Positions 53,240 to 63,680 are shown, numbered from the stretch's first letter. The stretch is DNA of 64,000 nt from Halichondria panicea (GCF_963675165.1 NC_087377.1:8387122-8451121), one strand, 5' to 3'. Notes: generated from the sequence alone by a model not told the origin. A program made the numbers and translations.

Positions 53240-55852
53240 ATGGCTACACTAGATCAACTTAAGTTGTATGTGCAGAGGAGCAGGGCCACCATCAACAGAG
53301 CTTTGAACAGACTGAGGAACAGTGGTCAATTGCCACAGGTGTTTAGTGGCAGAGGAAGATCTGCTAGGGGAAGAGTACCTAGTCCAGCATCCACAGTGCC
53401 AGAAAAAATAACCGTTTTGAATGCACTGGACACCATCCTCTCCAATAGAAGAACAAGCCAAAAAACTAAAATAGAGAGACTCAGAGCATATATCCTCAGA
53501 GTAAACCAGAGGTCTACCAATGTGGGTGTGCTTGAACTAGTGGCAAATGTGAGTGAACAAATTCACGAAATTACAAGGCCTCCAGCAGAGGAAGAGGAAG
53601 AGGACGAGGATGAAGGTGGAGGTGGTGGTGCTGGAGGTGACAACGACAGCGGTGCAGATGGTGATCGTGGCAGCGATGAAGGGGACGATGGTGGAGGTGG
53701 TGGTGGTGGAGATGAGGACGATGAGGACAATACCATTAGGCTAGACCAGCCCCTGTACTCTGCTCCAAGTCTCTCTGATGCTGTCCCCATAGGTTCTTAC
53801 CACCAACTAGACACTGTTGGGGAAGTGAGCCAAGTTATGTTCAACGGAGGTATAGTGGCAGCATTGCAGTATAACTTGGATGATGTTCTAAATGTATTTG
53901 CTCATGTTTACCCTGCCACAACTCCGCTGGGCTCTGTTTTGTTTACAGGCTACATAACTGGCAATGGCAGGCTGTTTGGGTTTGGAAGATATTACCCCCA
54001 ATCCTTACAAGATGTTCTGGACCAATTGGATAAATATAACATTGGACCAGAGGAGGCTGTTGTGGTCAGAGGCTATTTTCAGGACGGTGGAGGCTTCATA
54101 AGGCAACACCCTCATGGTCCTTTTATGCCGATACATCAACTGCACCTGCAAGACACTGGGGGCATTGGTGGCAGTGTGCACCTCATGACCCACTCTGTTG
54201 ACACACTCTATATGTACAACCCATCCTTTGGAGACTGCTTTAGAAAGTGCCTGCGGTACGTTGGGTTTGACTGTAAAGTGTTGAACCACCCCTCCGTGAA
54301 GTCCACCAGGGAAGAGAACCAATTCATTTGCACTCAGTTAAAATTGACAGTGATGATTGTCTCCATCGAAGGAGTAGATGTCATCCAGTCGAGGAGCCAC
54401 ACTGAACAGATAATTTACATGCTTGCACACAGGATCAAAAGCAGCAACACTCACCACGTGTGTTTGTTGAAGTCTTTGGACTACCTCGAAGTTGCACTTA
54501 TCCCATTCATAGACAGTGTTGAAGACATCAGCGGTGTGTTGTACAGGAGTCCAGAGCTGCTCAACCGGTTTGACTTCAGCCAGTTGGAGGCAGACTGTTC
54601 CACTGGCTCCAAAGACATCATGTCAAACATCTATCGATGCAAGAAATTCTACCTGGAAGACAAAGATCATGGCATGATGATAGATGTATACGTTTTTGAT
54701 AGACATGGTTTCAGGCAGTGCAACAGGATGGACAGTGAGGAGCTGCTTTCCATGATGCCATTCTCTGAGCCAGACACTGTTCACTATTTCCAGACTTGCG
54801 AAGAGCTGGTGATGTATGTCAACTCCGTTCCAAGACAGCTAGTGTATGCGTGCAATTTCAAGCCTGGAGTCAAGTCAGACTGTTTGACTGGTGTCATGCT
54901 AGAGAAGCCGTATAACAGCGCTTGGTTACTGGACACAGACATGGACACATCAAACGTGCAAGAAGTCAACCGTGTGCTTCACACACACTATTGTGAAACA
55001 TTGCAGACACCCCTCTGCATGCTGGAGGCAGAACTAAAACCAGCATATGCTTTCAAGTGTTATGACATCATGACCGCAAACAAGATGTTAATCCTGATAA
55101 GGAGTGCATGTCAAGGAGGACTCAACATGTGCAAATATCCCTCCAAAAAACAGCTGTACAAAAACACACCAGATGGAGTTTTACATCTAGACATAAACAA
55201 TATGTATCCAACTGTCATGGCACAGTCAACAATTTTGTTAGACTACAAGAGTGTGGTGATATTCCATTCAGAGACCACACTCCCCCATGCCAACTACTAC
55301 AAACTATACTTGGTTACCAAGGCTGTCAGTGCGTGTTACACCTACCAGGTTCCCACAATGATGTCAGAAGAGCACATCAAGGCCCTGCATCAGGTCAACT
55401 TCCAACTGTGCGTATCTAACTGTGGACTGGCAATCTCCTACACAAGACACATACCCTACCGATGGTTGGCAGTGTCTACCTATTGTTCGGAGATGAGAGG
55501 GCTGTGTGGGAGGACTCTGCTGAAACAAACCATAAACAAACAGATAGGGAGGTTTGCAAGACTGAAGCAGGTGTCTCTGAAAAACCCTGGCCCATTATTG
55601 ACAATGTTTGAGGACAACCCTAATGCAAGTGTGCAATACACAGACATAACTGGAGCAACTTTTTTACCACAATTTATGTACGTCATGCAAGAAAGTAAAG
55701 CAATGTTCTGGAACCTAATAGCACTCAACAATATTCAACTAACTGACATTTTAGCAATTACAACTGATAGTGTTCATTTAAAAAATTCACAATGTTATAA
55801 TTCATATATTACATCTTCTAAAGTTTGTGGAATGTTTAAAATTGTATGTTAA
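53240..55852 (+). CDS. Virus-like block, gene B: family B DNA polymerase, protein-primed type
   Basis: 870 codons from ATG 53240. Residues 1-60 are basic and helical. Residues about 114-168 are a Glu/Asp/Gly-rich spacer. Near residue 330 is NPSFGDCFRKCLRYVGF, resembling the Cys-containing segment before the catalytic region in plasmid- and Polinton-type polymerases. Polymerase motif A is LDINNMYPT (D651), motif B is LLKQTINKQIGRFA (K762), and motif C is AITTDSVHL (D843); a VCGMFKIV end corresponds to the conserved KxGxWKxE block. Motif C has Thr where most family B enzymes have the first Asp of DTD, but keeps the metal-binding second Asp. I could not find the three exonuclease motifs. The enzyme would replicate a linear genome from a terminal protein. 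The last 190 bp are much richer in AT than the rest. Confidence 0.65.
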   Translation: MATLDQLKLYVQRSRATINRALNRLRNSGQLPQVFSGRGRSARGRVPSPASTVPEKITVLNALDTILSNRRTSQKTKIERLRAYILRVNQRSTNVGVLELVANVSEQIHEITRPPAEEEEEDEDEGGGGGAGGDNDSGADGDRGSDEGDDGGGGGGGDEDDEDNTIRLDQPLYSAPSLSDAVPIGSYHQLDTVGEVSQVMFNGGIVAALQYNLDDVLNVFAHVYPATTPLGSVLFTGYITGNGRLFGFGRYYPQSLQDVLDQLDKYNIGPEEAVVVRGYFQDGGGFIRQHPHGPFMPIHQLHLQDTGGIGGSVHLMTHSVDTLYMYNPSFGDCFRKCLRYVGFDCKVLNHPSVKSTREENQFICTQLKLTVMIVSIEGVDVIQSRSHTEQIIYMLAHRIKSSNTHHVCLLKSLDYLEVALIPFIDSVEDISGVLYRSPELLNRFDFSQLEADCSTGSKDIMSNIYRCKKFYLEDKDHGMMIDVYVFDRHGFRQCNRMDSEELLSMMPFSEPDTVHYFQTCEELVMYVNSVPRQLVYACNFKPGVKSDCLTGVMLEKPYNSAWLLDTDMDTSNVQEVNRVLHTHYCETLQTPLCMLEAELKPAYAFKCYDIMTANKMLILIRSACQGGLNMCKYPSKKQLYKNTPDGVLHLDINNMYPTVMAQSTILLDYKSVVIFHSETTLPHANYYKLYLVTKAVSACYTYQVPTMMSEEHIKALHQVNFQLCVSNCGLAISYTRHIPYRWLAVSTYCSEMRGLCGRTLLKQTINKQIGRFARLKQVSLKNPGPLLTMFEDNPNASVQYTDITGATFLPQFMYVMQESKAMFWNLIALNNIQLTDILAITTDSVHLKNSQCYNSYITSSKVCGMFKIVC

Positions 55853-55858
55853 AATTGT

Positions 55859-56797
55859 TTACTGATGTTGTTGACTAGCTTGTTGTTCAGCCAGCAGTCT
55901 GGTTGCGGTGTCTGGCTTGCTGTTGTAGCCATAGTTGAGTGATTTCATGAACTCACTGCTTGGACCTATCATTTCCAAGTATTCAGCTAAGGCTGATTGC
56001 TTATCTGCTAACAGTTGTGTGTTGCTCTTGCCACTGTTTGTTGGCAGACCTTCTTTTCTAGACCTTTCACCACCAGCACTGCCTCGTAGTAGACCACCTC
56101 TGCTGCCAGGGCCATAAGGACGATAGCCTCCATAGCCTCCATAGCGTCCATAGCCTCCATAGCCTCTGCCATAGCCACCTCCCCTGGATGGACCACCTCC
56201 TCCTCCTCCGCCACCGGCACCTCTGTTGTTACCCTGTTGCATCATTGACATCATGAGCAACATGCCCATGTCACCATTGGAAGCACCACCGGTTAGTACC
56301 TTGGGTTGTTTGGGTTGTGTGGGTTGTACTGTCCTGTTTCCAACTCCAGACACAGTTGGCTGTGCATTGGCTGATCCAGCTATGGTTGACACATTTGGTG
56401 TCAAAGGGTTGGGACCAGCTGGTCCTGGTGTTACAGGATTGGGAGTAGAATTCAGCCTTCTTGCAGCATTTCTTCTGGCTGATGGACCGTTTGGTTGAAA
56501 GGGTCTTGTTCTGAATGGAGTAATGGGTGTGAAAGATCCACCCCTGCCCCTGGCCCTTGCTCTGCCAGAAGGAGACCTGGGTACAAAGCCTCTGTGTCTG
56601 TTCCAGGCAGCTGCATTAGGATCTCTTCTTGGAATTGGTGCACTGCCAGGAACTCTTGGTCCTCTGGGTACATGGGGATTTGATATCTTGCGCTTGGCTC
56701 TTGGCTGGGGTTCAGTACTTGGTCTTTTGCGTCTGATCATACTTGGAGGTAAAGCATCTGGTTGGAAACCAGCACCTCCAGGAGTTGGAGTAGTCAT
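55859..56797 (-). CDS. Virus-like block, gene C: Arg/Gly/Pro-rich basic protein
   Basis: 312 codons on the minus strand from ATG 56795-56797, ending 6 bp from the polymerase stop. The N-terminal 110 residues are rich in Arg and Pro with nuclear-signal-like clusters (IRRKRPS, RAKRKIS) and an RARARGRGG motif. The centre is Pro/Thr-rich. Residues about 190-250 are Gly-rich with YGGYGRYGG repeats. The C-terminus forms a charged helix (LLADKQSALAEYLEMIG). The composition is that of a DNA- or RNA-binding core or nucleoprotein. No named family is recognised; many Gly/Arg-rich host RNA-binding proteins look similar, but the tight packing against the polymerase favours membership in the block. Confidence 0.55.
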   Translation of the reverse strand: MTTPTPGGAGFQPDALPPSMIRRKRPSTEPQPRAKRKISNPHVPRGPRVPGSAPIPRRDPNAAAWNRHRGFVPRSPSGRARARGRGGSFTPITPFRTRPFQPNGPSARRNAARRLNSTPNPVTPGPAGPNPLTPNVSTIAGSANAQPTVSGVGNRTVQPTQPKQPKVLTGGASNGDMGMLLMMSMMQQGNNRGAGGGGGGGGPSRGGGYGRGYGGYGRYGGYGGYRPYGPGSRGGLLRGSAGGERSRKEGLPTNSGKSNTQLLADKQSALAEYLEMIGPSSEFMKSLNYGYNSKPDTATRLLAEQQASQQHQ

Positions 56798-56879
56798 TCT
56801 TGCAGGCCTTTTGTTAGGTGGCGATCTGGTGCCTCGCGGTGGTCTACTGTCTCTGAATTCCTCAGAAGAAGAATAGGAG

Positions 56880-57650
56880 GCACTCCTGTCACTTCTCCCA
56901 AAAAATCAATTACCACTAGTATAGAGTCAGTGGCAGCCACATTGAAATTGCAGGATAACCTACTCCATACACGAGGTAAAAATAGTGAAAAAAAAACTGA
57001 TGATTTGGATGATCCACGCATCAGAGAGCTGTTCATTGTGTTTCAGGCCAAATGAATCGCAGGAGTCTATCTTACTATAATTATACACTACAATATGGAA
57101 CGTTACCCTGTCTCTGCAGGTACATTGGACACATCACATTTACAGAGTGATTATTGTTGACGTTCTAATCAATGTAAACTCAATGTACGTGTATATATCT
57201 AGATACACAATAATATTATAGTGGAACGAAGGAGGGATTGGAAACTCTGTTTGAGCCGCATTTCGGTGACGTAATAAAATTGCAACAGTTGTGCATTGTC
57301 AGCAAAATTGCTGAATGTTCTTGCTCGATTTCTTGGTGATTCTAAGCTGGAAGGTGTATACTCTCTGGAAATAGAACTGAGTCTAAGGCTTATGCTAGAA
57401 AGTTTTAGAAGGATCTTTAACAGCAACAAAGAATGCCAGCGAGCTGTGTTTGCAGGTAGCATAAAATTAATTAATTACTGTGCATAGAATGTGCTGTTGC
57501 ATTTCTATTGAACTTACAGAGAAGTTCTACCTTGTCGAGTGGGAATGCAATGGCTCTGTGACAACAGTACAGAAGAGAGACACATTCAATGTGACAAGTC
57601 AGAGACTGTGGTGTGCAATGAGAACTATACCCAGTGAAGTGTGAGAGAAA
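56880..57650 (+). CDS. Unrecognised exon cluster after the virus-like block
   Basis: Three plus-strand pieces look like exons. The first (about 56880-57053) encodes TPVTSPKKSITTSIESVAAT and ends IRELFIVFQAK with a TGA. The second (about 57296-57455) encodes LNVLARFLGDSKLEGVYSLE, then NSNKECQRAVFA at a GCAG|GTAGCA donor. The third (57521-57647, acceptor CTTACAG) encodes KFYLVEWECNGSVTTVQKRD, followed by a stop after IPSEV. The last pattern (YLVEWE..GSV..V) resembles the small N-terminal module found in BEN-domain and transposon-linked proteins, but this is weak. Whether they form one gene is unknown. Confidence 0.3.
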
Positions 57651-57654
57651 ACTA

Positions 57655-58870
57655 TAGTTCTTGCTATAGGTAAGTATATGTATTGTCGCACCCTTAAGTT
57701 ACCACTCGAAATTGTACCATTTCCAGTCTCGCAAATTATGTTATTTCGTGGCATCTTGCTTGTGATTCTCAAGCTGTTTACTAAAACAAAAAAAGAAAAA
57801 CCTATCTGTTAATATTCTATATGAGTTATAAAGACAGGTGCAATATGCATTCACATACGGTCGGATGACTCTAGTAGCAGTGAATCTAATGTTCAAAAGT
57901 GCTACCGAAGCATCAGCACCCGCGGTGCTTTCATCAATCCATGCTGTAATAAACAACGCAGTGCTATGGCAGCCTGGTTACTAGACTCAGAAGTCGCACG
58001 CACGCACGCAAATAAACAAACAAACAAATAAAAATTATTAACCCCCCTAAAGCCATGCGTGACTTTAAAATATCCTCCATTTTACGATAGTTTTCCACGT
58101 TATTGAACAGTTGAAAAATAGAATTGAATAGCTAGCTATAAAGGCTGTGAGTATTAGCTAGATTCGATGATACGTGTTTAGGGTATTGATTTGCCTTTAG
58201 AATTAGAAAAAAGAAAGCGTCAATTACACACCCCACCAGTAAGTTTTAGTTTGTTTGTGTGTTTAAAGGGGTTGCTCATCCATTCATCCACGCAACAATA
58301 GAACGTAGCACTGGTGTCCTTAATTAATTACAACATGGGGCTACGTCAACACACCAATGTCACTCAGTGTATCCTGCATCTGATATTTTATATTCTAGAC
58401 CTTCAGGGCAAAAGTGAACAGGAAGATCGAAGAGTACGGTTCTGTGGATTGTGGCGTCAGTTTGAAATTAATTTGTGGTAGCGTATAACTAGTATACCAC
58501 AGTCACTGCAGTACACATTCTGGCAAACAGTTACTCCCACATGTCCTGTTAATTATTTTTTCATTCCTGTATAGGTATACAGTACCCATCAATAAAAAGT
58601 TCCCGTTCCATTTTTTAAAACGCACGTTTAAACGATCGCGTAAAAACGCATTTGGAACGGGTGGTTTAGCTCGTTAGTACTAAACGGTAAAAAAAAGAAA
58701 AGAAAACGGAAGCAATTGAAACCGCAAACAAGCTAGCTATAGCAACACTAACAACTAGTTTAGCCCGCGCGTAGCAGAGAGTAGAGTCAATACAACTTGA
58801 AGAGCAAGACGATGGTTTATAACTAGTATACTAAGCACAGGATACTTTGCTATCGTAGATTAGGCTACAG
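57655..58870. other. No supported gene
   Basis: Short microsatellite-like tracts near 57990-58030 (ACGC and AAAC repeats). GTTCCCGTTCC near 58600 and TTTGGAACGG near 58650 and 61096 may be degraded ends of the Tc1-like copies that follow, but the symmetry is too weak to call. Confidence 0.4.
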
Positions 58871-58875
58871 AGCAT

Positions 58876-59500
58876 AATTATATAATCTCAAAGAAACTAC
58901 GGGAGGAGGGGATACAAACAAGCAGGAGAGGAGTATCTAAGATGGTGACTCGTTTTGAGGAAACAGGGACCATTGGAAGAAGAGAGGGCAGCAGTAGGCC
59001 GACCAAAATAACACCAGCAGTGAAAGCAGTTGTAGATGCTCAAATGAGGCTGGATGATGAGACAACAGCTATTCCGCTCTATGCTCTACTGCAGTTGAAA
59101 GGTTTTAACATCAGTCTGGCCACCATTCTTAGAGCAAGGACGGCACTTGGATGGACCTCAGCGTACTGCCAGCTCATTCAAGAGGCCAACAAACTGAAGA
59201 GGCTCGACTGGGCAAAAGCCAATCTAAATACCAACTTTGAGGACGTAATTTGGTCTGATGAGACTTCTATTCAACTAGAATCGCACAGGAGGCACTGCTG
59301 TCGGAAGATAGGAAAAGCACCAAAACCTAAGCCAAGGTTATTAATAGTAGTTTTGTTAATTTGTGTACATATTAAATTACTGCATCTAGACTAACAAATT
59401 AGTGTGTTTTAATTATAATTATTAAAAACATTCACAGAGCAAAACACCCCACAAAGGTTCATGTCTGGGCAGGCATTAGCTGGTGAACAAGTGTCTCAAA
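58876..59500 (+). pseudogene. Tc1/mariner-like transposase, copy 1, with an intron
   Basis: The frame opens about 58876 with KKLREEGIQTSRRGVSKMV (helix-turn-helix), then GTIGRREGSSRPTKIT, GWTSAYCQLIQEANKLKRLD and the first catalytic block VIWSDETSIQLE. The exon ends PKPKP before a GTTATTAATA donor at 59338. After a 99-nt intron, ACATTCACAG at 59436 leads into AKHPTKVHVWAGISW, followed by a stop. The rest of the catalytic domain (second Asp and Glu) is not readable. Copy 2 at 60.3-60.8 kb shows the same gap at the same place, which supports a real intron. Confidence 0.65.
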
Positions 59501-60280
59501 TATATAGGACACTTAAGAAAAATACTGCCAAAGGTCATTGAAATGAATGGAGCAGCAACTTGAATGGAGCAGCAACTGGCTACTGCATGCTCAAGGACTT
59601 TGTGCACTGAAGCTTACCATACTATTGGTTTTGTAATGCATACACTCTAATAATTATTAACAACACCAATGTTGATAGAGTGAAGAGCTGGTTCACAATA
59701 ACATAACAATAAGGTGAAATGTTGGTAGAAGAGTGAGCAATATTTAAAAAGATATGATATAAACTTTAGGTGATAAGTAGACTATAAATAGAAATAATTA
59801 TACAATAACAAATGTACATACATGTACATGGGGACTATTCATAAGAAAGGGTCTTTTTGTATGCACTTCGAATCCGTTTGCATGACTGCTCAATGGAGCT
59901 AACGCACTCTGCCCAAAGGCCCTCAAAAGTGGCAGGGGCTGCCCAATATGTAGGAAACAGCTCAAAAATGGTCAATTTGAGCTGAAAAACCTCTTCTCTC
60001 GGTAAGGCTGGAAGGTCCCTAGCACCATTCGAGGGTTAGGGTTAGGGTTATCGGGGTACATTGGCGCATAACTTCGTCGCCAAAGAATGAGTGTCTCGCA
60101 AGTTTTTGGGCCAAGTTTGTTACCTTGCTCTCTACCTGCGAGAGCCACCTCAATTAACAGTTGATGTACTTACATCTGTTTCTCACTACTTTATTATTTT
60201 TATGTGACTACATCTACTGCTGGGATCTAAATCTTTGGGCAATATAATTATAAGAACAGTCTCTATGTGTTTCCAACACA
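59501..60280. other. No supported gene; short telomere-like tract
   Basis: Contains three units of GGGTTA at 60033-60050. No coding sequence supported. Confidence 0.5.
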
Positions 60281-60289
60281 GAGCGCAGT

Positions 60290-60840
60290 GCTGTACAGAT
60301 ATCGCTATAAAGCCTCTACTATCTCCAAGAAAGTTCAGCAAGACGAGGGCATCACTACTAGTAGGCGCGGAGTATCAACATTTCTAAAAACGAGACCGGC
60401 ACAACCAGAAGAAGAGAAGGCTCCGGTAGGCCCACTAAGATCACTGTGTGAGTGAAGCAGATAGACAGACGACGAGACTACAGCCATTCAGCTTTTTGCA
60501 CTCTGTCAACAGAACAGGATAGACATCAGTCTATCTACAATCCTGAGAGCCAGAAGAGTTCTTGGCTGGACATTTAGAGGGTCAGCCTACTGCCAGCTCA
60601 TTATAGAGATGCAAACAAAGTCAAGCGAGTGGATTGGACAAGTGCTAATTTACAGGACGACCAAAGAACGTGTTGCAGGAAGATTGGAGACGCTCCCAGA
60701 CCTAAATCAAAATACATTTGTCTCTGTGCACTACATCTTTATGTCTCCCTATACAGACCCAAACATCCAACGAAGGTACATATCTGGGCTGGGATTAGCT
60801 TGAGAGGGAGAACAGGAAAAAGCCATCTTGGTTTGGTCTA
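60290..60840 (+). pseudogene. Tc1/mariner-like transposase, copy 2, decayed
   Basis: Related to copy 1: YRYKASTISKKVQQDEGITT then SRRGVSTFL and, in other frames, QKSSWLDI, RDANKVKRVDWTSANLQDD, RTCCRKIGDAPRPKSK and, after a gap ending CTATACAG (60749), PKHPTKVHIWAGIS. Multiple frame changes and a loss of the SDET region show it is dead. The gap coincides with the intron of copy 1; its donor has changed to ATACAT. Confidence 0.6.
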
Positions 60841-60844
60841 GAAC

Positions 60845-62380
60845 TGCCTTGATCAATGAACTATAGCTACAATTCTACCACCTGCATGCATCGTAGAGTA
60901 TACACAAAATGTGACCATGCATGGATACAATTACAAGTAGATACTGCTGTAGATCTATCTATCATGCTGATTGACATGATCAATCAACAACTGGCAGAAA
61001 GACTCTGCAAAATGCTTGCTGTTACATGTAACTATAGCTCTGCTTATTCGTTTTGCACCTAGCTAGTCCGAGTTTGCATACTCTGAAAGTCAAATTTGGA
61101 ACGGTTTTTCCCGATGTGTAATCACTTTTATACGTTACTAAGTGACTAAACTTTCATACATTACTTAAACTGCCATGCAGAATTAAAGAAGGTAGGTTCT
61201 GAAGTAGAAGTGGTTGTTAGTGCACTCAGCAAGTCCATTGTCTGTGTGTCCAATATTCGTAACATGAGTACCTCGTGACAGTGGTGAGTTCAATGCTTTC
61301 AAATGTTTGATCCAGCCACGGTGCGGTTATGTTCAATAACAGAACGAAAACTTTTATTTGAGGCCTACTGTACCCACAATTACGAGATAAAGCGCATTTC
61401 TTTCAGCACGGGTACTAAATAATGGCTACACTTCTCTTACATGTGGCAGACTATTCTAAATGTATAATTATAGTACATGCAGATTATCTAGCCAGCTCAG
61501 CATATTTGATCTGCCATTTGGTTGATTTTTGACTGAAGTTACAATCCTTGTTGATTTCCCATCTCAGGACGCTAGTTTGTACATTTGGACACCCAGGGTG
61601 TCACACAGGGCGGGGGGGGGGCCAGGTACTGGTCGGGGCCCATAGCTGGAAATTTTACATACTAAGAGGGTATTGAAGTAACAGTTGACCTTTTTTTTTA
61701 GCAAAATGTTCTTCTTATTTCCCCCCCCCCTAGTTCAAATCCTGTATGACACCCTGACACCCCGTAGAGAAAACACTTACATGGCCGTTGACTTCGATAG
61801 AAGTTACGATTTAGCGCTTCACACATCTTAGCTATATATATAAGTGTATGCAATGAGCGAGCATGAGTGAAGAGAAAAACATACAACAACTGCTAAGTCA
61901 CTTTTTTACCTACCTGATATCCTTCTCGGGACAGAGCTCTTCCAGAAAACTCCAAGAAGCTGCAGATTGTGTATACCGGGTAATTTTGTGGTGTACAAAA
62001 TTCGTTTAACTGGAAAACGGTCAGTATAAAAATTCCGTTTAACTTCATTGCATGCGTTACGGTAAGCCACGCCTACATTTCCTTGTCGTGTAGGCCAGCT
62101 TGCCCACGAAAATAACGAATACCGTATATATGCTTGATCAGGAGCCGCGGCTACTAAATGTTTCGTTTTGCTGGGAGAGGAGGCTACAATTCAAGAGAGG
62201 TGTTTATTAGCTCCAACGACGTTTAGTTTGTCATCGAAAGTTTTCTTCACTTGAACTCTGCCATGAGAAAGTCTTTGTGAAGCACTAACAAGCTGCTACG
62301 TACCTGTACTTAGTAGCTAGCTGTACTTTTTTTGGCTGCCACGTGCAGAAATGCTAGAGTCAAAGTTCACTGAGGCTAGT
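60845..62380. other. No supported gene; G- and C-runs near 61.6-61.73 kb
   Basis: The 61,560-61,760 interval has GGCGGGGGGGGG and CCCCCCCCCC tracts of opposite sense with GTGTCACACAGG/TGACACCCTG nearby, suggesting a short foldback repeat. No coding sequence supported. Confidence 0.45.
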
Positions 62381-62382
62381 AC

Positions 62383-62590
62383 TACCATATAGTGCGAAAT
62401 TTTTGAGGCACTTATATTTCGTGGAATGGCCTCTAAAAGCATTTCGTTGCACAATGTTCGGGGGAAAATGACTGCTTACTGGAAGCCACGCCTTTAATCT
62501 TGGCACGTTATATAGTAGCAGATAATTCTAACAATTTTAGTAGACTCAATTTTTGTGTAGGATTGCTAACCCACAAAAATTTCGCAGTAT
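62383..62590. mobile_element. MITE, CCGTATAGCG family, diverged copy
   Basis: TACCATATAGTGCGAAATTT, then CACTTATATTTCGTGGA, TGGCCTCTAAAAGCATTTCG and GGAAGCCACGCCTTTAA follow the inverted sequence of the copy at 25115-25344 base for base with scattered changes. The far end has decayed (TTTCGCAGTA). Confidence 0.75.
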
Positions 62591-62935
62591 TTGAGAGCGG
62601 CCTTTATACAAGAGCGGACTCTGATCGACCATATACGGTATTTTACCCCCGAAAATTACCCGCTATATAGAATTCAATACAAACTGTAAACCAAGCTGAA
62701 GCATTAAAAATGAATAATATTATAAAGACAGGGAGGAAAATGAATAATTTCTCTAGGGCCTACAATGCGTAGGAGAATAGTTTTCGTCGCAATTGTCAGC
62801 TAAATATCGCCTACATTTGGAGAAGTCATTTACTTTTCACGAATTCCCTAACCACACCTTCCATTTTATGTTTATTAAATTATGCCTCTAAGAAAAAGCA
62901 CGAAGGCATAATTTTATACTTTTGCTTCAAAGTTT

Positions 62936-63680
62936 TTGCAAAAGGGTAACACCCAGAAGCCTCAACAATTTTCTGACCTCTAAAAATAGCGACAGCTGCG
63001 TTGACAATTATTTTTTAATGTCGTGTTCTAAATAGAGGTAAATATAGCCACTCCCTAGCCTTGATTGTAGCCCACTGGAAAATCAGTGCGGCCTGAAATC
63101 GTAGACTCTGTAAAGTTACCTCCAACATGCCTCCAATTAGATGCGACCCTCTAAATATGCTACAGCAGGACTTCAATATAATTGTTCAACCTCCAAAAGA
63201 AGTGACCTCTGGCTTCGTAATTATTAAAAAGTGTCGCTTAATTTAAATCGAGGTCTTACGGTATATGCAGTCCAGACTCCTACAAGCAGAGAAAGGGAAC
63301 AACTAGCACAAATCTGAGAAGAAAACCAAAGTACCTGATAATTAACTCTCTAGGACATTCATGTTGCAGCTAAAGCTACAGTCAAACCACTCAGTGCTCA
63401 ACATGACAACGGTGCAGTTAGCTAGACCACACCCATTTTAAATATGCGACACCCTCAAACTCAGGCAATTATCTGATCTTTAAAAGACAGTGACAGCTGC
63501 GATTAATGTCACGTCCTATATAATAAAGAGGCAAATGAGAGCCACACCCTAGCCTCGATTATAGCCCACTGGAAAATACATGTTTTTAAGTGGCCTGAAA
63601 TCGAGGCGAAGAGATTAAGACAGAGTTAACACCAATTAGACGTGACACCAGGATTTTAATTTTTCAACCTCCATAATTTT
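62936..63680. repeat. Two diverged direct copies of one repeat
   Basis: Blocks near 62990-63120 (GACAGCTGCG, TGTCGTGTTCTAAATAGAGG, AGCCCACTGGAAAAT, GGCCTGAAATCG) recur near 63490-63605 in the same order. Shared AATATGCGACACCC/AATATGCTACAG also links to the left edge of the window near 260. The type of element is unclear. Confidence 0.55.

Larger units (their letters stand above)
50931..56797. mobile_element. Compact virus-like block with a family B DNA polymerase
   Basis: Three long genes are packed with gaps of 54 bp and 6 bp, unlike anything else in the window. In order: an approximately 700-codon protein of unknown function, a polymerase, and a convergent Arg/Gly-rich basic protein. Base composition is higher in GC than the flanks. 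A protein-primed type DNA polymerase, an acidic/Gly spacer and a basic nucleic-acid-binding protein suggest an integrated linear DNA virus or plasmid-like element. No integrase, packaging ATPase, protease or recognisable capsid gene was seen. No terminal repeats were found, so the limits given are those of the coding part. Damage is limited: one possible stop/shift near the start of the first gene. Confidence 0.65.

Noticed and set aside
53563-53790. Antisense ORF rich in Ser/Pro inside the polymerase gene
   Set aside because: It is the mirror of the Glu/Asp/Gly-rich spacer and has no independent support.
50931-56797. Calling the block a Polinton/Maverick
   Set aside because: No retroviral-type integrase, packaging ATPase, adenoviral-type protease, capsid gene or terminal inverted repeats could be recognised.
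60033-60050. Telomere repeat (GGGTTA)x3 as a chromosome end
   Set aside because: Only three units, with ordinary sequence on both sides; at most an interstitial trace.
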